Under the pieces are notes generated by a model that was not told where the DNA came from, did no database searches, and saw only the letters and a program-made list of their open reading frames with translations. A stretch of DNA of 64,000 nucleotides from Alphaproteobacteria bacterium (lineage in GTDB: Bacteria; Pseudomonadota; Alphaproteobacteria; CAAHEQ01; UBA3637), in contig SUUT01000002.1 in the NCBI GenBank assembly GCA_015062385.1, positions 83,059-147,058 of the forward strand, given 5' to 3'. Below, piece by piece: positions 27,311 through 37,900 of this stretch (positions within the stretch are counted from its first letter, which is position 1; each line of letters starts with the position of its first letter). The position numbers and the translations under genes were made by a program.

Positions 27311-27702
27311 TTTTGTTTGTTCCTTTTTAATGTTATTTGTAAAACACCACCGCTGTTTATCCACTTCGTTTCCCTGATTTTGTGTGAAAAAACAGGTGTT
27401 TCCAACCATAATTCAATTTCACTCTTAATTTTGCCGAGTTGATTAATACCTTTTCCTGTTATGATTTTTATTTGTTTGGATTCTTTTTTATAGTGTAAAT
27501 CAATAAAACTTTTAACGGCATTATACGCTTCTTCCAAGGTATAACCATGCAAATCCAACTCAAACAATAATTCTCTTTTAGGTACACGGTATACGTGTAT
27601 TTGAGGTGGAAATTCTCGCGGATGCTTGTCTGTTTTTCCCGAAAGCGGTTTTACGGTTTGGGTAAACTGATTCCAAACATCTGTGTCTGTTGTTTGTTTC
27701 AT
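27307..27702 (-). CDS. Smr/MutS2-domain protein
   Basis: This 131-residue protein has a C-terminal Smr domain (about 46-131) with LDLHGYTLEEAY and the IITGKGINQ loop, followed by IELWLE. Smr domains are nicking nucleases or RNA endonucleases. Stand-alone small Smr proteins next to mltA are usual in alphaproteobacteria. It starts 9 nt after the mltA stop and overlaps tsaD by 4 nt. Confidence 0.92.
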   Translation of the reverse strand: MKQTTDTDVWNQFTQTVKPLSGKTDKHPREFPPQIHVYRVPKRELLFELDLHGYTLEEAYNAVKSFIDLHYKKESKQIKIITGKGINQLGKIKSEIELWLETPVFSHKIRETKWINSGGVLQITLKRNKQK

Positions 27703-27711
27703 TTGTATGCC

Positions 27712-28743
27712 TCAACTTTTAGGCAATAACAAATAATAAGAACCTTTACTTTTCATCCGGCCGGCTTTATTAAAGGCTTTTTCTCCATGTCCCCAAAAAT
27801 AATCTGCACGAATCCCCCCTTGAATAGCTTTTCCGATATCTTGAGCGACAACTAATTTTTGGATATAAATTCCGTCAGGGTCTTTTGTGTTTAAATAAAC
27901 AGGTGTATGCATGGGAATATAGGTTCTGTCAACAGCAATGGATCGTTCAGGTGTTAAAACAACACCTGCGGATCCGTAAGGGGATTCTCCCTGTATTTCT
28001 TTAAAGAAAATATAACGAGGATTTTCAGCCATGATTTTTCGACCTTTTGAGGGGTTTTCTTTCAACCATTGACGCATGTTTTGCATAGAGTGTAAATTGC
28101 GAACGCCGTATGAAGCAAAAATACTGCCTAATCCTTTAAATTTTCGGTTGTTATTTCCTGCATATCCCAGTTTAATTTCACCATCAGGTGTAATCATCCG
28201 ACCAGACCCTTGAATTTGTAAAATAAATAAATCGACGGGAGAATCCGCCCATGCAATAATAGGCGCATTGATACCGTCTTCTTCGATATCTGCTCGGGTT
28301 GGATAAGTTTTGCCGTTTTGATAGCCATACGGAACACCGTAAACAGGAACCTGCGATTGTGAAACCCGATGACGGGTTCCTGTTAATTCCGCTTCATAAT
28401 AACCGGTCATAATTCCTGTTGTTTCACCATAAGACATAACTAAATATGGGGTTAGCTGATTTTCAATATAGCGTTTAATTTGATACGAATCACTTGTGCG
28501 ATATCGCTGTAATCCGACACAAAAATTAACCCATTGTTGATTGGGATTTTGACAAGATCGTAATAATGCAGGCAACGCTTCTTCAAAGTTTTCATAGCTC
28601 CATCCCGGCAATGCCGTAAACGGAACTTCTTTAAGTTTAAAAGCCCTGCCCTGTGATAAATTATGTGTTGATGGACAACCACATAAAAACAAAGAAACGG
28701 TACAGGTTAATCCAATAGAAAACAGTGAATTTATTTTACTCAT
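27712..28743 (-). CDS. mltA: Membrane-bound lytic murein transglycosylase A
   Basis: This 343-residue enzyme has a lipoprotein signal (LTCTVSLFLCGC). The MltA barrel has TGYYEAELTG, then PVYGVPYG, then SPVDLFILQIQGSGR. The C-terminal 3D-type domain has VAQDIGKAIQGGIRADYFWG with the catalytic Asp. It cleaves murein glycan to 1,6-anhydro products. The ATG at 28743 has TGAGG upstream and overlaps the Tim44-like gene end by 8 nt. With AmgK and MurU in this window it fits a murein turnover and recycling pathway. Confidence 0.95.
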   Translation of the reverse strand: MSKINSLFSIGLTCTVSLFLCGCPSTHNLSQGRAFKLKEVPFTALPGWSYENFEEALPALLRSCQNPNQQWVNFCVGLQRYRTSDSYQIKRYIENQLTPYLVMSYGETTGIMTGYYEAELTGTRHRVSQSQVPVYGVPYGYQNGKTYPTRADIEEDGINAPIIAWADSPVDLFILQIQGSGRMITPDGEIKLGYAGNNNRKFKGLGSIFASYGVRNLHSMQNMRQWLKENPSKGRKIMAENPRYIFFKEIQGESPYGSAGVVLTPERSIAVDRTYIPMHTPVYLNTKDPDGIYIQKLVVAQDIGKAIQGGIRADYFWGHGEKAFNKAGRMKSKGSYYLLLPKS

Positions 28744-29326
28744 AAAAAGCCTCACTTTGGGTTGCATTTAAAACCCATTTATTTTTAATTTTTTTAAATG
28801 TCCAAAAATCAGTTGTTTTGGCTATGCTCATAGCATCACCTTCAATAACATTTCCTTCTGAATCTTTTAAAATATTAATTTGTTCCGTTTCAAAACAAAC
28901 GGTAATTTTATCCTTTTGTTCCGATGTATGTATCACTTCGGCTTTGTTGAAACAAACGAGTGTAAATTCCATTTTTTCCCCCCGTTCTTGCCGTTCTTTG
29001 ATTAATTTTTCAAAGGCTTCAAAAACAGCTGTATCTGTTTGTGAACGTAAAACAGCCAAATCACCACCTGCAAATGATTCGCAAACAGATTGAAATATCA
29101 TTTTTGCTTTTAATAAAAAAGTCTGTTGATTCATTTTTTCCATTTCAACCAAATTAAGCGGTTCTTTTAACAGTTTCATTTCAACAACCTGCCCTGTTTT
29201 TTCAGAAATAAATCTTAATTTCTCAGGAAGTTGAGGTTGTTTGAGAGACTGTTTTCCCAAACTTTTATATAAAACAAAAACCAAAAACGCAATAATTCCG
29301 CCTAAAATGATATTTTCAATAAACAT
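28736..29326 (-). CDS. Tim44-like domain protein (TimA)
   Basis: This 196-residue protein has an N-terminal membrane segment (IILGGIIAFLVFVLYKSL) and a Tim44-like C-terminal domain (about 65-196) with MNQQTFLLKAKMIFQSVCESFAGGD and a final WTFKKIKNKWVLNAT. Alphaproteobacterial relatives of mitochondrial Tim44 are inner-membrane proteins; their role is not settled. It is divergent from secB and leads mltA-smr-tsaD, an arrangement common in this class. Confidence 0.88.
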   Translation of the reverse strand: MFIENIILGGIIAFLVFVLYKSLGKQSLKQPQLPEKLRFISEKTGQVVEMKLLKEPLNLVEMEKMNQQTFLLKAKMIFQSVCESFAGGDLAVLRSQTDTAVFEAFEKLIKERQERGEKMEFTLVCFNKAEVIHTSEQKDKITVCFETEQINILKDSEGNVIEGDAMSIAKTTDFWTFKKIKNKWVLNATQSEAFYE

Positions 29327-29432
29327 TCTGTTCTTTTTTCCTTTTTTTCTCTTTACAATTAAGTTAAACGACTGTATACATATTCTGTATTTAAGCCGAA
29401 AATTAAATTTTTTTCAAGAGGATTTTTACAAA

Positions 29433-29891
29433 ATGACAGAAAATACACAACAAATGGTACCCAATATTCAGGTAAATGCTCAATATATCAAAGATCTTTC
29501 TTTTGAAGCTCCGGCTTTACCGCAAATTTTAACAGAAATTACATCTGCACCGGCAATCAGTGTTAATGTTGATATTCAGGTCAATAAAACAGATAACGAA
29601 AATATGTTTACGGTTGATTTAAACGTAAAAGCTGCCGCACAAACACAAGACACAAAAAAACCGATATTTATCTGTGAATTAACATACGGAGCTTTGGTAA
29701 CACTTGAAGTTCCGAAAGAACACACGGAAGGTGTTTTGTTGGTAGAAATTCCGCAATTATTGTTCCCTTATGCTCGTGCAATTGTTGCCAATACAACACG
29801 TGAAGCCGGTTTGCCTCCATTGCAAATCAACCCAATTGATTTTGCATCTTTATATCGGAATAAAGTGGCACAAACAGAAACAAAACAATAA
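29433..29891 (+). CDS. secB: Protein-export chaperone SecB
   Basis: This 152-residue protein has NAQYIKDLSFEAP at the N-terminus, ICELTYGALV, LLVEIPQLLFPYARAIVAN and GLPPLQINPIDFASLY, all typical of SecB. It keeps precursors unfolded and hands them to SecA. The ATG at 29433 is chosen by AGAGGA upstream; the frame is open to 29241 but would overlap the divergent Tim44-like gene. A hairpin follows. Confidence 0.97.
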   Translation: MTENTQQMVPNIQVNAQYIKDLSFEAPALPQILTEITSAPAISVNVDIQVNKTDNENMFTVDLNVKAAAQTQDTKKPIFICELTYGALVTLEVPKEHTEGVLLVEIPQLLFPYARAIVANTTREAGLPPLQINPIDFASLYRNKVAQTETKQ

Positions 29892-29911
29892 AGAAATAAA
29901 ATTTATACGTT

Positions 29912-29947
29912 AAAAGACAAAAAAGGTTTGCTTTTTTGTCTTTTTTT
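29912..29947 (+). terminator. Rho-independent terminator of secB
   Basis: AAAAGACAAAAAAG (29912-29925) pairs with CTTTTTTGTCTTTT (29931-29944), followed by more T residues. Confidence 0.85.
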
Positions 29948-29989
29948 ATAGTAAGCTACCTTATCATTATATAAATATGAGGTGTTATT

Positions 29990-30400
29990 TTGAAGTATAT
30001 AGCGGAAACAGAAAAGGATACCGTTGAAATTGCAACACAATTTGCTAAAACATTAAAAGCAGGTGATGTTGTTGCGTTATACGGAACACTTGGAGCCGGC
30101 AAAACGGCTTTTTGTCGGGGATTTATTCAATCCTTAACAGGAATGGATATTGAAGTTCCCAGTCCGACATTTACATTGTTACAAACGTACGATACAGATA
30201 TATATCCGGTTTATCATTTTGATATGTATCGATTAAAGCAACCGGAAGAAGCCTATGAGTTAGGGATTGAAGATGCATTTATCGAAGGTGTATCCTTAAT
30301 AGAATGGCCTGAAAAATTAGGCTATTTACTACCTAAAAAACACATTCGTGTGACTATAACGATTTTACCGAATGAAAAACGGGAAATTATTATTGATTGA
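29990..30400 (+). CDS. tsaE: tRNA threonylcarbamoyladenosine biosynthesis ATPase TsaE
   Basis: This 136-residue protein has the P-loop YGTLGAGKT near residue 35, followed by SPTFTLLQTY and the HFDMYRL motif. It is the ATPase of the TsaBDE complex. The start appears to be TTG at 29990, with GAGGTG 7 nt upstream; no ATG is available in a sensible place. It heads a plus-strand run with amgK 9 nt downstream. Confidence 0.95.
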   Translation: MKYIAETEKDTVEIATQFAKTLKAGDVVALYGTLGAGKTAFCRGFIQSLTGMDIEVPSPTFTLLQTYDTDIYPVYHFDMYRLKQPEEAYELGIEDAFIEGVSLIEWPEKLGYLLPKKHIRVTITILPNEKREIIID

Positions 30401-30409
30401 GAGGGTGTT

Positions 30410-31420
30410 ATGCAAAGAGATGATTTATTGACACAATTTTTAACACAAGCCGGATGGGAAATGGCACATCGTTCTTTATTGGCACACGATGCTTCGTTCC
30501 GGTGGTATGACAGGTTAACAAAGGATAATGGAGAAAGTATGGTTTTAATGAATGCTCCTATCCCTCAGGAAAATCCGGCACAATTTGCCTTCGTAGATGA
30601 AATTTTGGAAGAAACCGGTGTTAAAGTGCCTCATATTTTTGCCAAAGATTTAACAAACGGTTTTTTATTATTGGAAGATTTTGGTGACAATACATTTACC
30701 CGCTTAATCAATGCAGGAACCGATGAAGAACTCTTATATAGACAAGCGGTTGATTCACTTATTCAAATTCAAAAAAACGTTCATACTAACAAAGGATTAA
30801 AAGAATATGATTTTGACTTAATGTTTTTTGAAGCCTCTTTGTTGCCGTTGTGGTATGCAAAATATGTTTTAAATAAAGAAATCGATTCGGATGGAATGAC
30901 TGAGTTTGAGGCAATCTGGAAAGAATTGTATATGTTGATCCGTCAAGTGCCAAACACATTGGTGCTGTTAGATTATCATGTAGATAATTTAATGATTACA
31001 AAAGATAACAAGTGCGGATTATTGGATTTTCAGGATGCTCGTTTTGGTCCTGTTACGTATGATTTAGCTTCTTTATTGGAAGATGCCCGTCGGTTGGTAT
31101 CAGATGATATTCAACAAAAAATGTTGGCACATTATTTTGAACAAATGCCCGAACACAATACAAAAGCGTTTAAAGAATCTTATCCGATTATGGCGGTACA
31201 GCGTCATACAAAAGTTATTGGTATTTTTGTTCGATTATGCGTCAGAGACGGTAAAAAACGTTATTTAAAACATATCCCGTTTGTTTGGTCTTTATTGGAA
31301 AAACATTTGGATAATCCACTGTTAGCTCGTTATAAAAAATGGCTGGATACATATATTCCAAAAGAAAAACGGTCGATTGTTCCGTTTGCAGATGGAGAAA
31401 TTCCGTCATGTCAAAAATAA
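30410..31420 (+). CDS. amgK: Anomeric MurNAc/GlcNAc kinase, AmgK type
   Basis: This 336-residue aminoglycoside-phosphotransferase-fold kinase has LLLEDFGDNTF, the catalytic loop LLDYHVDNLM, and metal-binding GLLDFQDARFGPVTYDLASLLEDAR. In Pseudomonas AmgK phosphorylates the anomeric carbon of recovered MurNAc, and MurU then makes UDP-MurNAc. The adjacent murU start overlaps this gene by 13 nt, which strongly supports the assignment. RBS GAGGG precedes the ATG. Confidence 0.9.
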   Translation: MQRDDLLTQFLTQAGWEMAHRSLLAHDASFRWYDRLTKDNGESMVLMNAPIPQENPAQFAFVDEILEETGVKVPHIFAKDLTNGFLLLEDFGDNTFTRLINAGTDEELLYRQAVDSLIQIQKNVHTNKGLKEYDFDLMFFEASLLPLWYAKYVLNKEIDSDGMTEFEAIWKELYMLIRQVPNTLVLLDYHVDNLMITKDNKCGLLDFQDARFGPVTYDLASLLEDARRLVSDDIQQKMLAHYFEQMPEHNTKAFKESYPIMAVQRHTKVIGIFVRLCVRDGKKRYLKHIPFVWSLLEKHLDNPLLARYKKWLDTYIPKEKRSIVPFADGEIPSCQK

Positions 31421-32130
31421 AAACAGCAATGATTTTAGCAGCTGGAAGGGGTGTTCGTATGCGGGAATTAACCGATACAAAACCCAAACCGTTGATTGAA
31501 GTTTGTCAGAAGCCGATTATTCATTACATTGTTGAAAAAATGCAGGTTCACCCCATTAACAAAATCGTTGTCAATACTTGCTACAAAGGAGATATGATTA
31601 AAACGGCACTTGCCGATTATGACAATATTGTATTTTCGGATGAAGAAACGGCATTGGAAACCGGAGGCGGTGTTAAAAAAGCCCTTCCCTTATTACAAGA
31701 TGAAGTTTTTTTTGTCAGCAATGCCGATCCTGTTTGGTTAGATAACTCTACAAGTGTTTTTCAACAGTTAGAAGATAGTTGGAATCCGGATGAAACAGAT
31801 ATTCTATTGGCATTAATACCGACACAAAATGCCAAAGGTGATGTAAAAGACGGCAATTACTTTATTGAAAATAATAAACCCCGTCGTCAAAGAGTTGGCG
31901 AGAAAAATATTCCGTATTTGTTTATGGGGATACAAATTATACATTCACGTATATTTAAAAATGTGACAAATACGGTATTTAGTTTACGGGATTTATATGA
32001 TGAAGCTGAACGTAATAACAGATTGGGATACATTATTTTTGACGGAAAATGGTACCATGTCGGCACGCCCGAAGCTCTTCAAGAAACAGAAACAGATTTA
32101 ATACGGGATTTTGAATGCTTGCCACATTAA
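31408..32130 (+). CDS. murU: MurNAc-1-phosphate uridylyltransferase
   Basis: This 240-residue nucleotidyltransferase has ILAAGRGVRMRELTDTKPKPL at the N-terminus, the signature of sugar-1-phosphate NTP transferases, and FVSNADPVWLDN with the metal-binding Asp. It would convert MurNAc-1-phosphate and UTP to UDP-MurNAc, bypassing de novo synthesis and fosfomycin-sensitive MurA. The ATG at 31408 lies in the end of amgK; the longer frame from 31339 lies wholly within amgK and is not used. Confidence 0.9.
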   Translation: MSKIKTAMILAAGRGVRMRELTDTKPKPLIEVCQKPIIHYIVEKMQVHPINKIVVNTCYKGDMIKTALADYDNIVFSDEETALETGGGVKKALPLLQDEVFFVSNADPVWLDNSTSVFQQLEDSWNPDETDILLALIPTQNAKGDVKDGNYFIENNKPRRQRVGEKNIPYLFMGIQIIHSRIFKNVTNTVFSLRDLYDEAERNNRLGYIIFDGKWYHVGTPEALQETETDLIRDFECLPH

Positions 32131-34919
32131 ACTTATCTGCTCATTTTGCCGATAAAATCGCTGAAATTGTACTAAACAATCGTCAAAATCCCTTAGATAT
32201 GGCTCAAACGTTAATTATATTGCCGACAAAACGAGCATGTCGCAGTGTGAAAGAGGCTTTTGTTCGCCGATGTGAAAACAAACCGATTTTAATGCCTCAA
32301 ATCAAAGCACTGTTTGACGCAGATGATTTAATTGTCGATATTCCACCTGCAATATCAGAATTGGAACGATTGTTTTTATTGACTCGTTTATGTCAGGCGA
32401 AACCGAACGTAGATTCTTTGGATAAAGCCTTAAAAATTGCGATGAGTTTGTGTAAACTGTTGGATGAGTTTTACACATATGAAGTCTCTTTTGATAACTT
32501 AATCGATTTGGTTGAAGAGCAAAATTTAGCTATTCATTGGCAAGAAAGTATTTTATTTTTAGATATTTTAAAATCAGTATGGCCATCTGTTTTAGCCGAA
32601 AAAGGCAAAATTGATGCCGTTGACAGAAATATTCGTTTAATCAACCATTTGACCTCAAAAATCAATACGCCGATTTTTAAACAATATGTTATTTTGGCAG
32701 GTTTTGACGGCGAAACACCAGCCATTAAAAGATTGATAAAAACATTAAGTTTGAAAAATAATGCATTGATTTTATTTGATGGATTAAATAAAAAAATTGA
32801 AAAAGATGAAGAAAAAAATTTAACAACGCAACACTATCAACAAACACTTTATCATTTATTGCATTATTTAAAGAAAACTCCAAATGAAATACCGGATTTA
32901 TCTGTTTTTCAAACACCTCAGGAAACATTAATACACGAAGCGTTAAAACCGGCAGAACAAACAGATGAATGGCGTTATTCCCAAATAACGGCAGATGTAT
33001 TGCAAAACGTTTATCGAATTGATTGTGAAAATCTGAATGAAGAGGCATTAATAATTGCCTCTATTATGCGAACCGTATTGGAAATACCTGAAAAAACAGC
33101 CGCTCTTGTGACAAATGACCGAAATTTGTCTCGTCGGGTTATTGCAGAAATGAAACGCTGGGGAATTGAATTGGATGATTCGGCAGGAACCCCGTTAAAT
33201 CATACACCAATCGGCGTGTATATGTCTCTTATTGCTGATTATGGTACACAAAACGGAAGTGGTTGTTCAGCTCTAGCCTTACTAAAACATCCGCTATGTG
33301 CCGATTTTTTGTATCCAACAGATTTACGATTAGAAGTAAAAAAAATCGAAAAAGAAGCCCGACAAAAAAATGAAAAATTTATCTATCCGTTTCAAACGGA
33401 TATGAAACCGTTTTTATCCTTTTTCGAACAGAAACAACCTGTTCCGTTTGTTGATATACTAAATGAACACTTAAAAATTGCCGAATTATTGGCGACCAGT
33501 TCCGATAGAACAGGCATTGAACGTCTTTGGGAAACAGATACAGGTGAAACGGCTTATCAGTTTTTTATGCAATTGAAAGAGGAAGCTAAAAATATTGGTA
33601 ATATTTTACCCAAATTATATGCTGAAACATTAACACTATTAATGACAAATATTTCCGTGCGTCCGAAATATGGTATGCATCCCCGTTTGGATGTATTAGG
33701 ACCGATTGAAGCCCGTTTGTCACATCCGGATGTATGTATTATTGGCGGATTAAACGAAGGATCTTTTCCGCAACTGCCGGAATCGGGACCATGGCTTAGT
33801 AGGCAGATGCGAAAAAAAATCGGTTTGCCCTCCCCTGAAAAATTAATTGCTGTTCAAAGTATGGATTTTGCTCATTGTTTTTGTGCAAAAGAAGTATATT
33901 TAACACGTTCATTAAAAGCAGATGGTTCACAAACGATTCCATCTCGCTTTTTATCTCGTTTGGAAGCTGTTTTACAAGGTGCAGGTATTGATTGGCCTCT
34001 TTATAACCCAAGTTGGGTGGCACAATTAACCATACCGGAAGCATTTGAAAAAATTGAACGACCTGCTCCCGTTCCACCCAAAGAATTACGCCCTACTCAA
34101 TTATCTGTAACCGGAATTGAAACATTGATGCGTAATCCATATGGATTATATGCCCGTCATATTTTAAAATTATATCCATTGGAAGATTTAGAGAATTTCA
34201 GTGAAACCAAAACATATGGTACAGCTATTCATACCGCTGTCGAAAAAAGTGTTTCCGAACAAAATTTTAATCAGACATATCTTGTAAACACAATGCAAAC
34301 AACTTTGTGTAACTTAAATGCTTCGGCATCAATGGTTGCGTTGTTACGTCCCAAAATGGAAAATGTTGCCCGTTTTATTATTGAACGCCAAAAAGAAAAA
34401 GCCCCATTGTTAGATACAACTTTTGTTGAAACAAGTGGATCATTTGATTTTAAATTGGATGACGGAACGCTCTTTACTTTAACAGCAAAAGCTGATAGGA
34501 TTGATGTTATAAATGACGGAAGTGTTGAAATTATTGATTATAAAACCGGAACCCTTCCTTCACAAACAGATATCAAAAAAGGATATAGTCCGCAGTTGCC
34601 TTTGGAAGGATTAATTGTCCAACAAGGAGGATTTAAAGAAATTGGTCAAAAAAAGGATATTAAATTAACGTTCTGGAAGTTAGATGGCAAAAAAAATGGA
34701 GGAACAATTCAACAAATCGGCAACGGACGAGATAAAATACCGGTATCAGAAATTATCCAAAACTCTTTTGAGGGAATAAAAAATCTGTTAAATGCGTATA
34801 ATAATGATACAATGCCATATGAAGCATATCCTAAACCCAAATTGGTAAAATATGATGATTATGCCCATTTGGCTCGGGTCAAGGAATGGTTAAGTGAAGA
34901 TGACGAAAGTGAAGAATAA
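32115..34919 (+). CDS. addB: Double-strand break repair nuclease subunit AddB
   Basis: This 934-residue protein matches the alphaproteobacterial AddB type. The N-terminus has LIILPTKRACRSVKEAF in the place of a degenerate Walker region. VLGPIEARLSHPDVCIIGGLNEGSFPQ lies mid-protein. The C-terminal nuclease domain has AVEKS and ADRIDVINDGSVEIIDYKTG, with the D-x(n)-EIIDYK catalytic pattern. With AddA it resects broken DNA ends for RecA loading. It overlaps murU by 16 nt and is followed 33 nt later by addA. Confidence 0.94.
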   Translation: MLATLNLSAHFADKIAEIVLNNRQNPLDMAQTLIILPTKRACRSVKEAFVRRCENKPILMPQIKALFDADDLIVDIPPAISELERLFLLTRLCQAKPNVDSLDKALKIAMSLCKLLDEFYTYEVSFDNLIDLVEEQNLAIHWQESILFLDILKSVWPSVLAEKGKIDAVDRNIRLINHLTSKINTPIFKQYVILAGFDGETPAIKRLIKTLSLKNNALILFDGLNKKIEKDEEKNLTTQHYQQTLYHLLHYLKKTPNEIPDLSVFQTPQETLIHEALKPAEQTDEWRYSQITADVLQNVYRIDCENLNEEALIIASIMRTVLEIPEKTAALVTNDRNLSRRVIAEMKRWGIELDDSAGTPLNHTPIGVYMSLIADYGTQNGSGCSALALLKHPLCADFLYPTDLRLEVKKIEKEARQKNEKFIYPFQTDMKPFLSFFEQKQPVPFVDILNEHLKIAELLATSSDRTGIERLWETDTGETAYQFFMQLKEEAKNIGNILPKLYAETLTLLMTNISVRPKYGMHPRLDVLGPIEARLSHPDVCIIGGLNEGSFPQLPESGPWLSRQMRKKIGLPSPEKLIAVQSMDFAHCFCAKEVYLTRSLKADGSQTIPSRFLSRLEAVLQGAGIDWPLYNPSWVAQLTIPEAFEKIERPAPVPPKELRPTQLSVTGIETLMRNPYGLYARHILKLYPLEDLENFSETKTYGTAIHTAVEKSVSEQNFNQTYLVNTMQTTLCNLNASASMVALLRPKMENVARFIIERQKEKAPLLDTTFVETSGSFDFKLDDGTLFTLTAKADRIDVINDGSVEIIDYKTGTLPSQTDIKKGYSPQLPLEGLIVQQGGFKEIGQKKDIKLTFWKLDGKKNGGTIQQIGNGRDKIPVSEIIQNSFEGIKNLLNAYNNDTMPYEAYPKPKLVKYDDYAHLARVKEWLSEDDESEE

Positions 34920-34952
34920 TGATAATATCCAATCAAAGTAAAAGAGGTTAAA

Positions 34953-37900
34953 ATGGAAATTGACTCTCGGATTATCGAGGCACAACGTCAGGCAGCTCAT
35001 CCGCTTAATTCGGTATGGGTATCTGCTTCGGCCGGCTCCGGAAAAACAAAAGTTTTAACGGACAGGGTTTTAAATTTATTATTATCTGATACCCGACCGG
35101 AAAAAATACTTTGCTTGACCTTTACAAAAGCGGCAGCAGCCGAAATGTCAAACCGAATTACGGATAAATTAAAAAAATGGACGATTGCTCCGTTTGATGA
35201 TTTATGCAAAGAATTAACGGAATTACTGGGAGTCCCCCCTTCAAACGAAACCATTTTAAAAGCACGCAAACTGTTTGTAGAAGTATTAGAAGCTCCGGGT
35301 GGTATGAAAATTATGACTATCCATTCTTTTTGTCAATCGGTTTTAGGTCGTTTTCCCATTGAAGCAAAAATCCCACCACAATTTGATGTTATTGATGAAG
35401 CAAAATCTTCTCTTTTAATGAAACAAGTGGTTGATGAAACATTTTTGAATCCTGCTTTTGAATGTGAAATAGATGCATTAAACGGTTATTTTCAAGAACG
35501 AGACATTCAGATAATTTTTAATAATATTTTAAAGAACGAAGCTCGTTTTGCTGATTTATTTCAACAAATTGGTTCATATGAAACAATAAAAAAACAATTA
35601 AAGAAAAAGTATAATTTATCAAAATATCAATCTGAAAATGATATACTTATTGACTTTTTGAATCCGTTAAAATTTTTAAATTATACCCAAGAAGATGTTC
35701 GGGAAGCACAACAAATTTTTGAAGAACGAAAAGCAAATCATTTAACCAAAAATCTGAGTAAAGTTAAAACAAAAAAATTAATCGGAACTGTTGAAGAAGC
35801 CGAAGAAACATTTTTAATTTTGGAACAACTCAATATGTTTCGGATTATTGAATTAACCGGCAGTATTTTGCATCTAATTGAGCAAATTGTTCACCGCTAC
35901 CGTTTATTAAAACAAGAAGAATCCTTAATGGATTACGGAGACTTAATTTACCATACAAAAAAATTACTTACCCAAAGTGGTATGTCGCAATGGGTTATGT
36001 TTAAAATGGATGAAGGTATTGACCATATTTTAGTTGATGAAGCACAAGATACCAATCCGGAACAATGGGAAATCATTCGCTTGATTTCAGAAGAATTTTT
36101 TGCCGGTTTTGGACGAGAAACATCTGTTGTCAGAACAATTTTTGCCGTTGGAGATAAAAAGCAATCCATATATAGTTTTCAGGGGGCTGATCCTTCGGAA
36201 TTTGAACGGATGCATTTCTATTTTAAAAAGAAAGTTTTGGATTCAAAACACCAATTTCAAACCGTCCCGCTCAATGCTTCTTTTCGTTCAACGCAAACGG
36301 TTTTGGATTTGGTTAATGATGTATTACATTTTCCGGTTGCGGCAAAAGGAGTTTTAAATGTTGGAGAAAATGCCGACCATACAGCTGTACGTAAAAAAGA
36401 AGCTGGATTAATTGAAATTTGGCCACTGGTAGAAGTTGAAAAAGAGGAAAATGACTTAATTTGGCCATTACCCAAACGACAAAAAAATGAAAATCCAATA
36501 TCTGTTTTATCTGTCAAAATCGCCAAAAAAATTAAAGATTTTTTAGATAACAAAGAAATTTTAAAGTCTGAAAACAGACCAATTGAACCAAAAGACATTT
36601 TAATCTTAGTGAGCAAACGTAGCGGAATCGTAACTGAATTAGTACGAGCATTGAAAGAAAAAAACGTTCCCGTTGCCGGTATAGACCGATTGGATTTAGG
36701 AAGTCATATTGCTGTTCAGGATTTACTTTCAGCGGCCCGTTTTGCGTTATTGCCGGAAGATGATTTAAATTTAGCAACACTTTTGAAAAGTCCTTTATGC
36801 GGTATTTCCGAAACAGAATTAATGAATTGTTGCATCCATCGGGAAAAACAGTCCTTATGGAGCATCGTTCAAAAGAAGCTGCCTGATATTGCTGAAAAAC
36901 TCCAAAAAATTCAAAATTTAGCCGATAAAATGCCGGTATATGAATTTTTCTCTTATATTTTAAGTCCTATGCATGGACGTAAAGCATTTATTCGCCGATT
37001 AGGATTAGAAGCCAATGAGGCTATTGATGAATTTTTGTCTTTAACGTTACAATATGAGCAATCAGAAACACCATCTTTGCAAAATTTTATTATTTGGTTT
37101 CAAAATCGAAATAACATTATTAAACGTGATATGGACCAAAGCCAACTAAACGCTGTTAAAATCATGACAATACATGGTTCAAAAGGATTACAAGGAAATA
37201 TTGTATTTATGCCGGATGCCCAACGGATTCCGTCTTTATCGGAAAATTTCTTTTGGACAGAGGAAAATCTACCGTTATGGATTGCTCGAAGTGAATTCAA
37301 AAACAGCTTTTTAAATCCGTTATATGAACAGTATAGAAATCTAACGGAAGAAGAATATCATCGATTGTTGTATGTCGCTTTAACCCGTGCACGTGACCGC
37401 CTTTATATTTGTGGTTGGGCAAAACCGAAAAAGAAATCTGATGAGAAAAAAAGTGAAACTCAAACAAAGCCAAACAATGAAACTGCATTGTTGAATTGGT
37501 ATGATTTAATTCAACAGGCGTTACCCGAAAAAGTAAAAACAGATGCATCTGGATATATACATATTGAATCGGAACAAGAAAAAATTCCGGATAAAAAACA
37601 AAAAGACGGTCCGATTTATTTACAATTACCGTTTCCGACATGCTTAAATCATTCAGCCCCAATGGAAACACCGCTTTCCAAACCGTTAATGCCCTCTCGT
37701 TTGGTGGAAAATGAACCACAAACAGAATCACTGGGAACGGGTAATCAAGATTCAGCCTTAAAAAGAGGTATTTTTATTCATAAATTATTGCAATATTTAC
37801 CCGAAATTGAACCGAGTAAAAGAAAAGAAATTGCTTTTCGGTTAAAACCGGATGAAATTGATATTTCAGAGAAATTATTTGATGTTTTTGAAGATCCAAC

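Noticed and set aside
29241-29432. Longer N-terminus of secB
   Set aside because: It overlaps the divergent Tim44-like gene and lacks a ribosome site; the Met at 29433 fits SecB.
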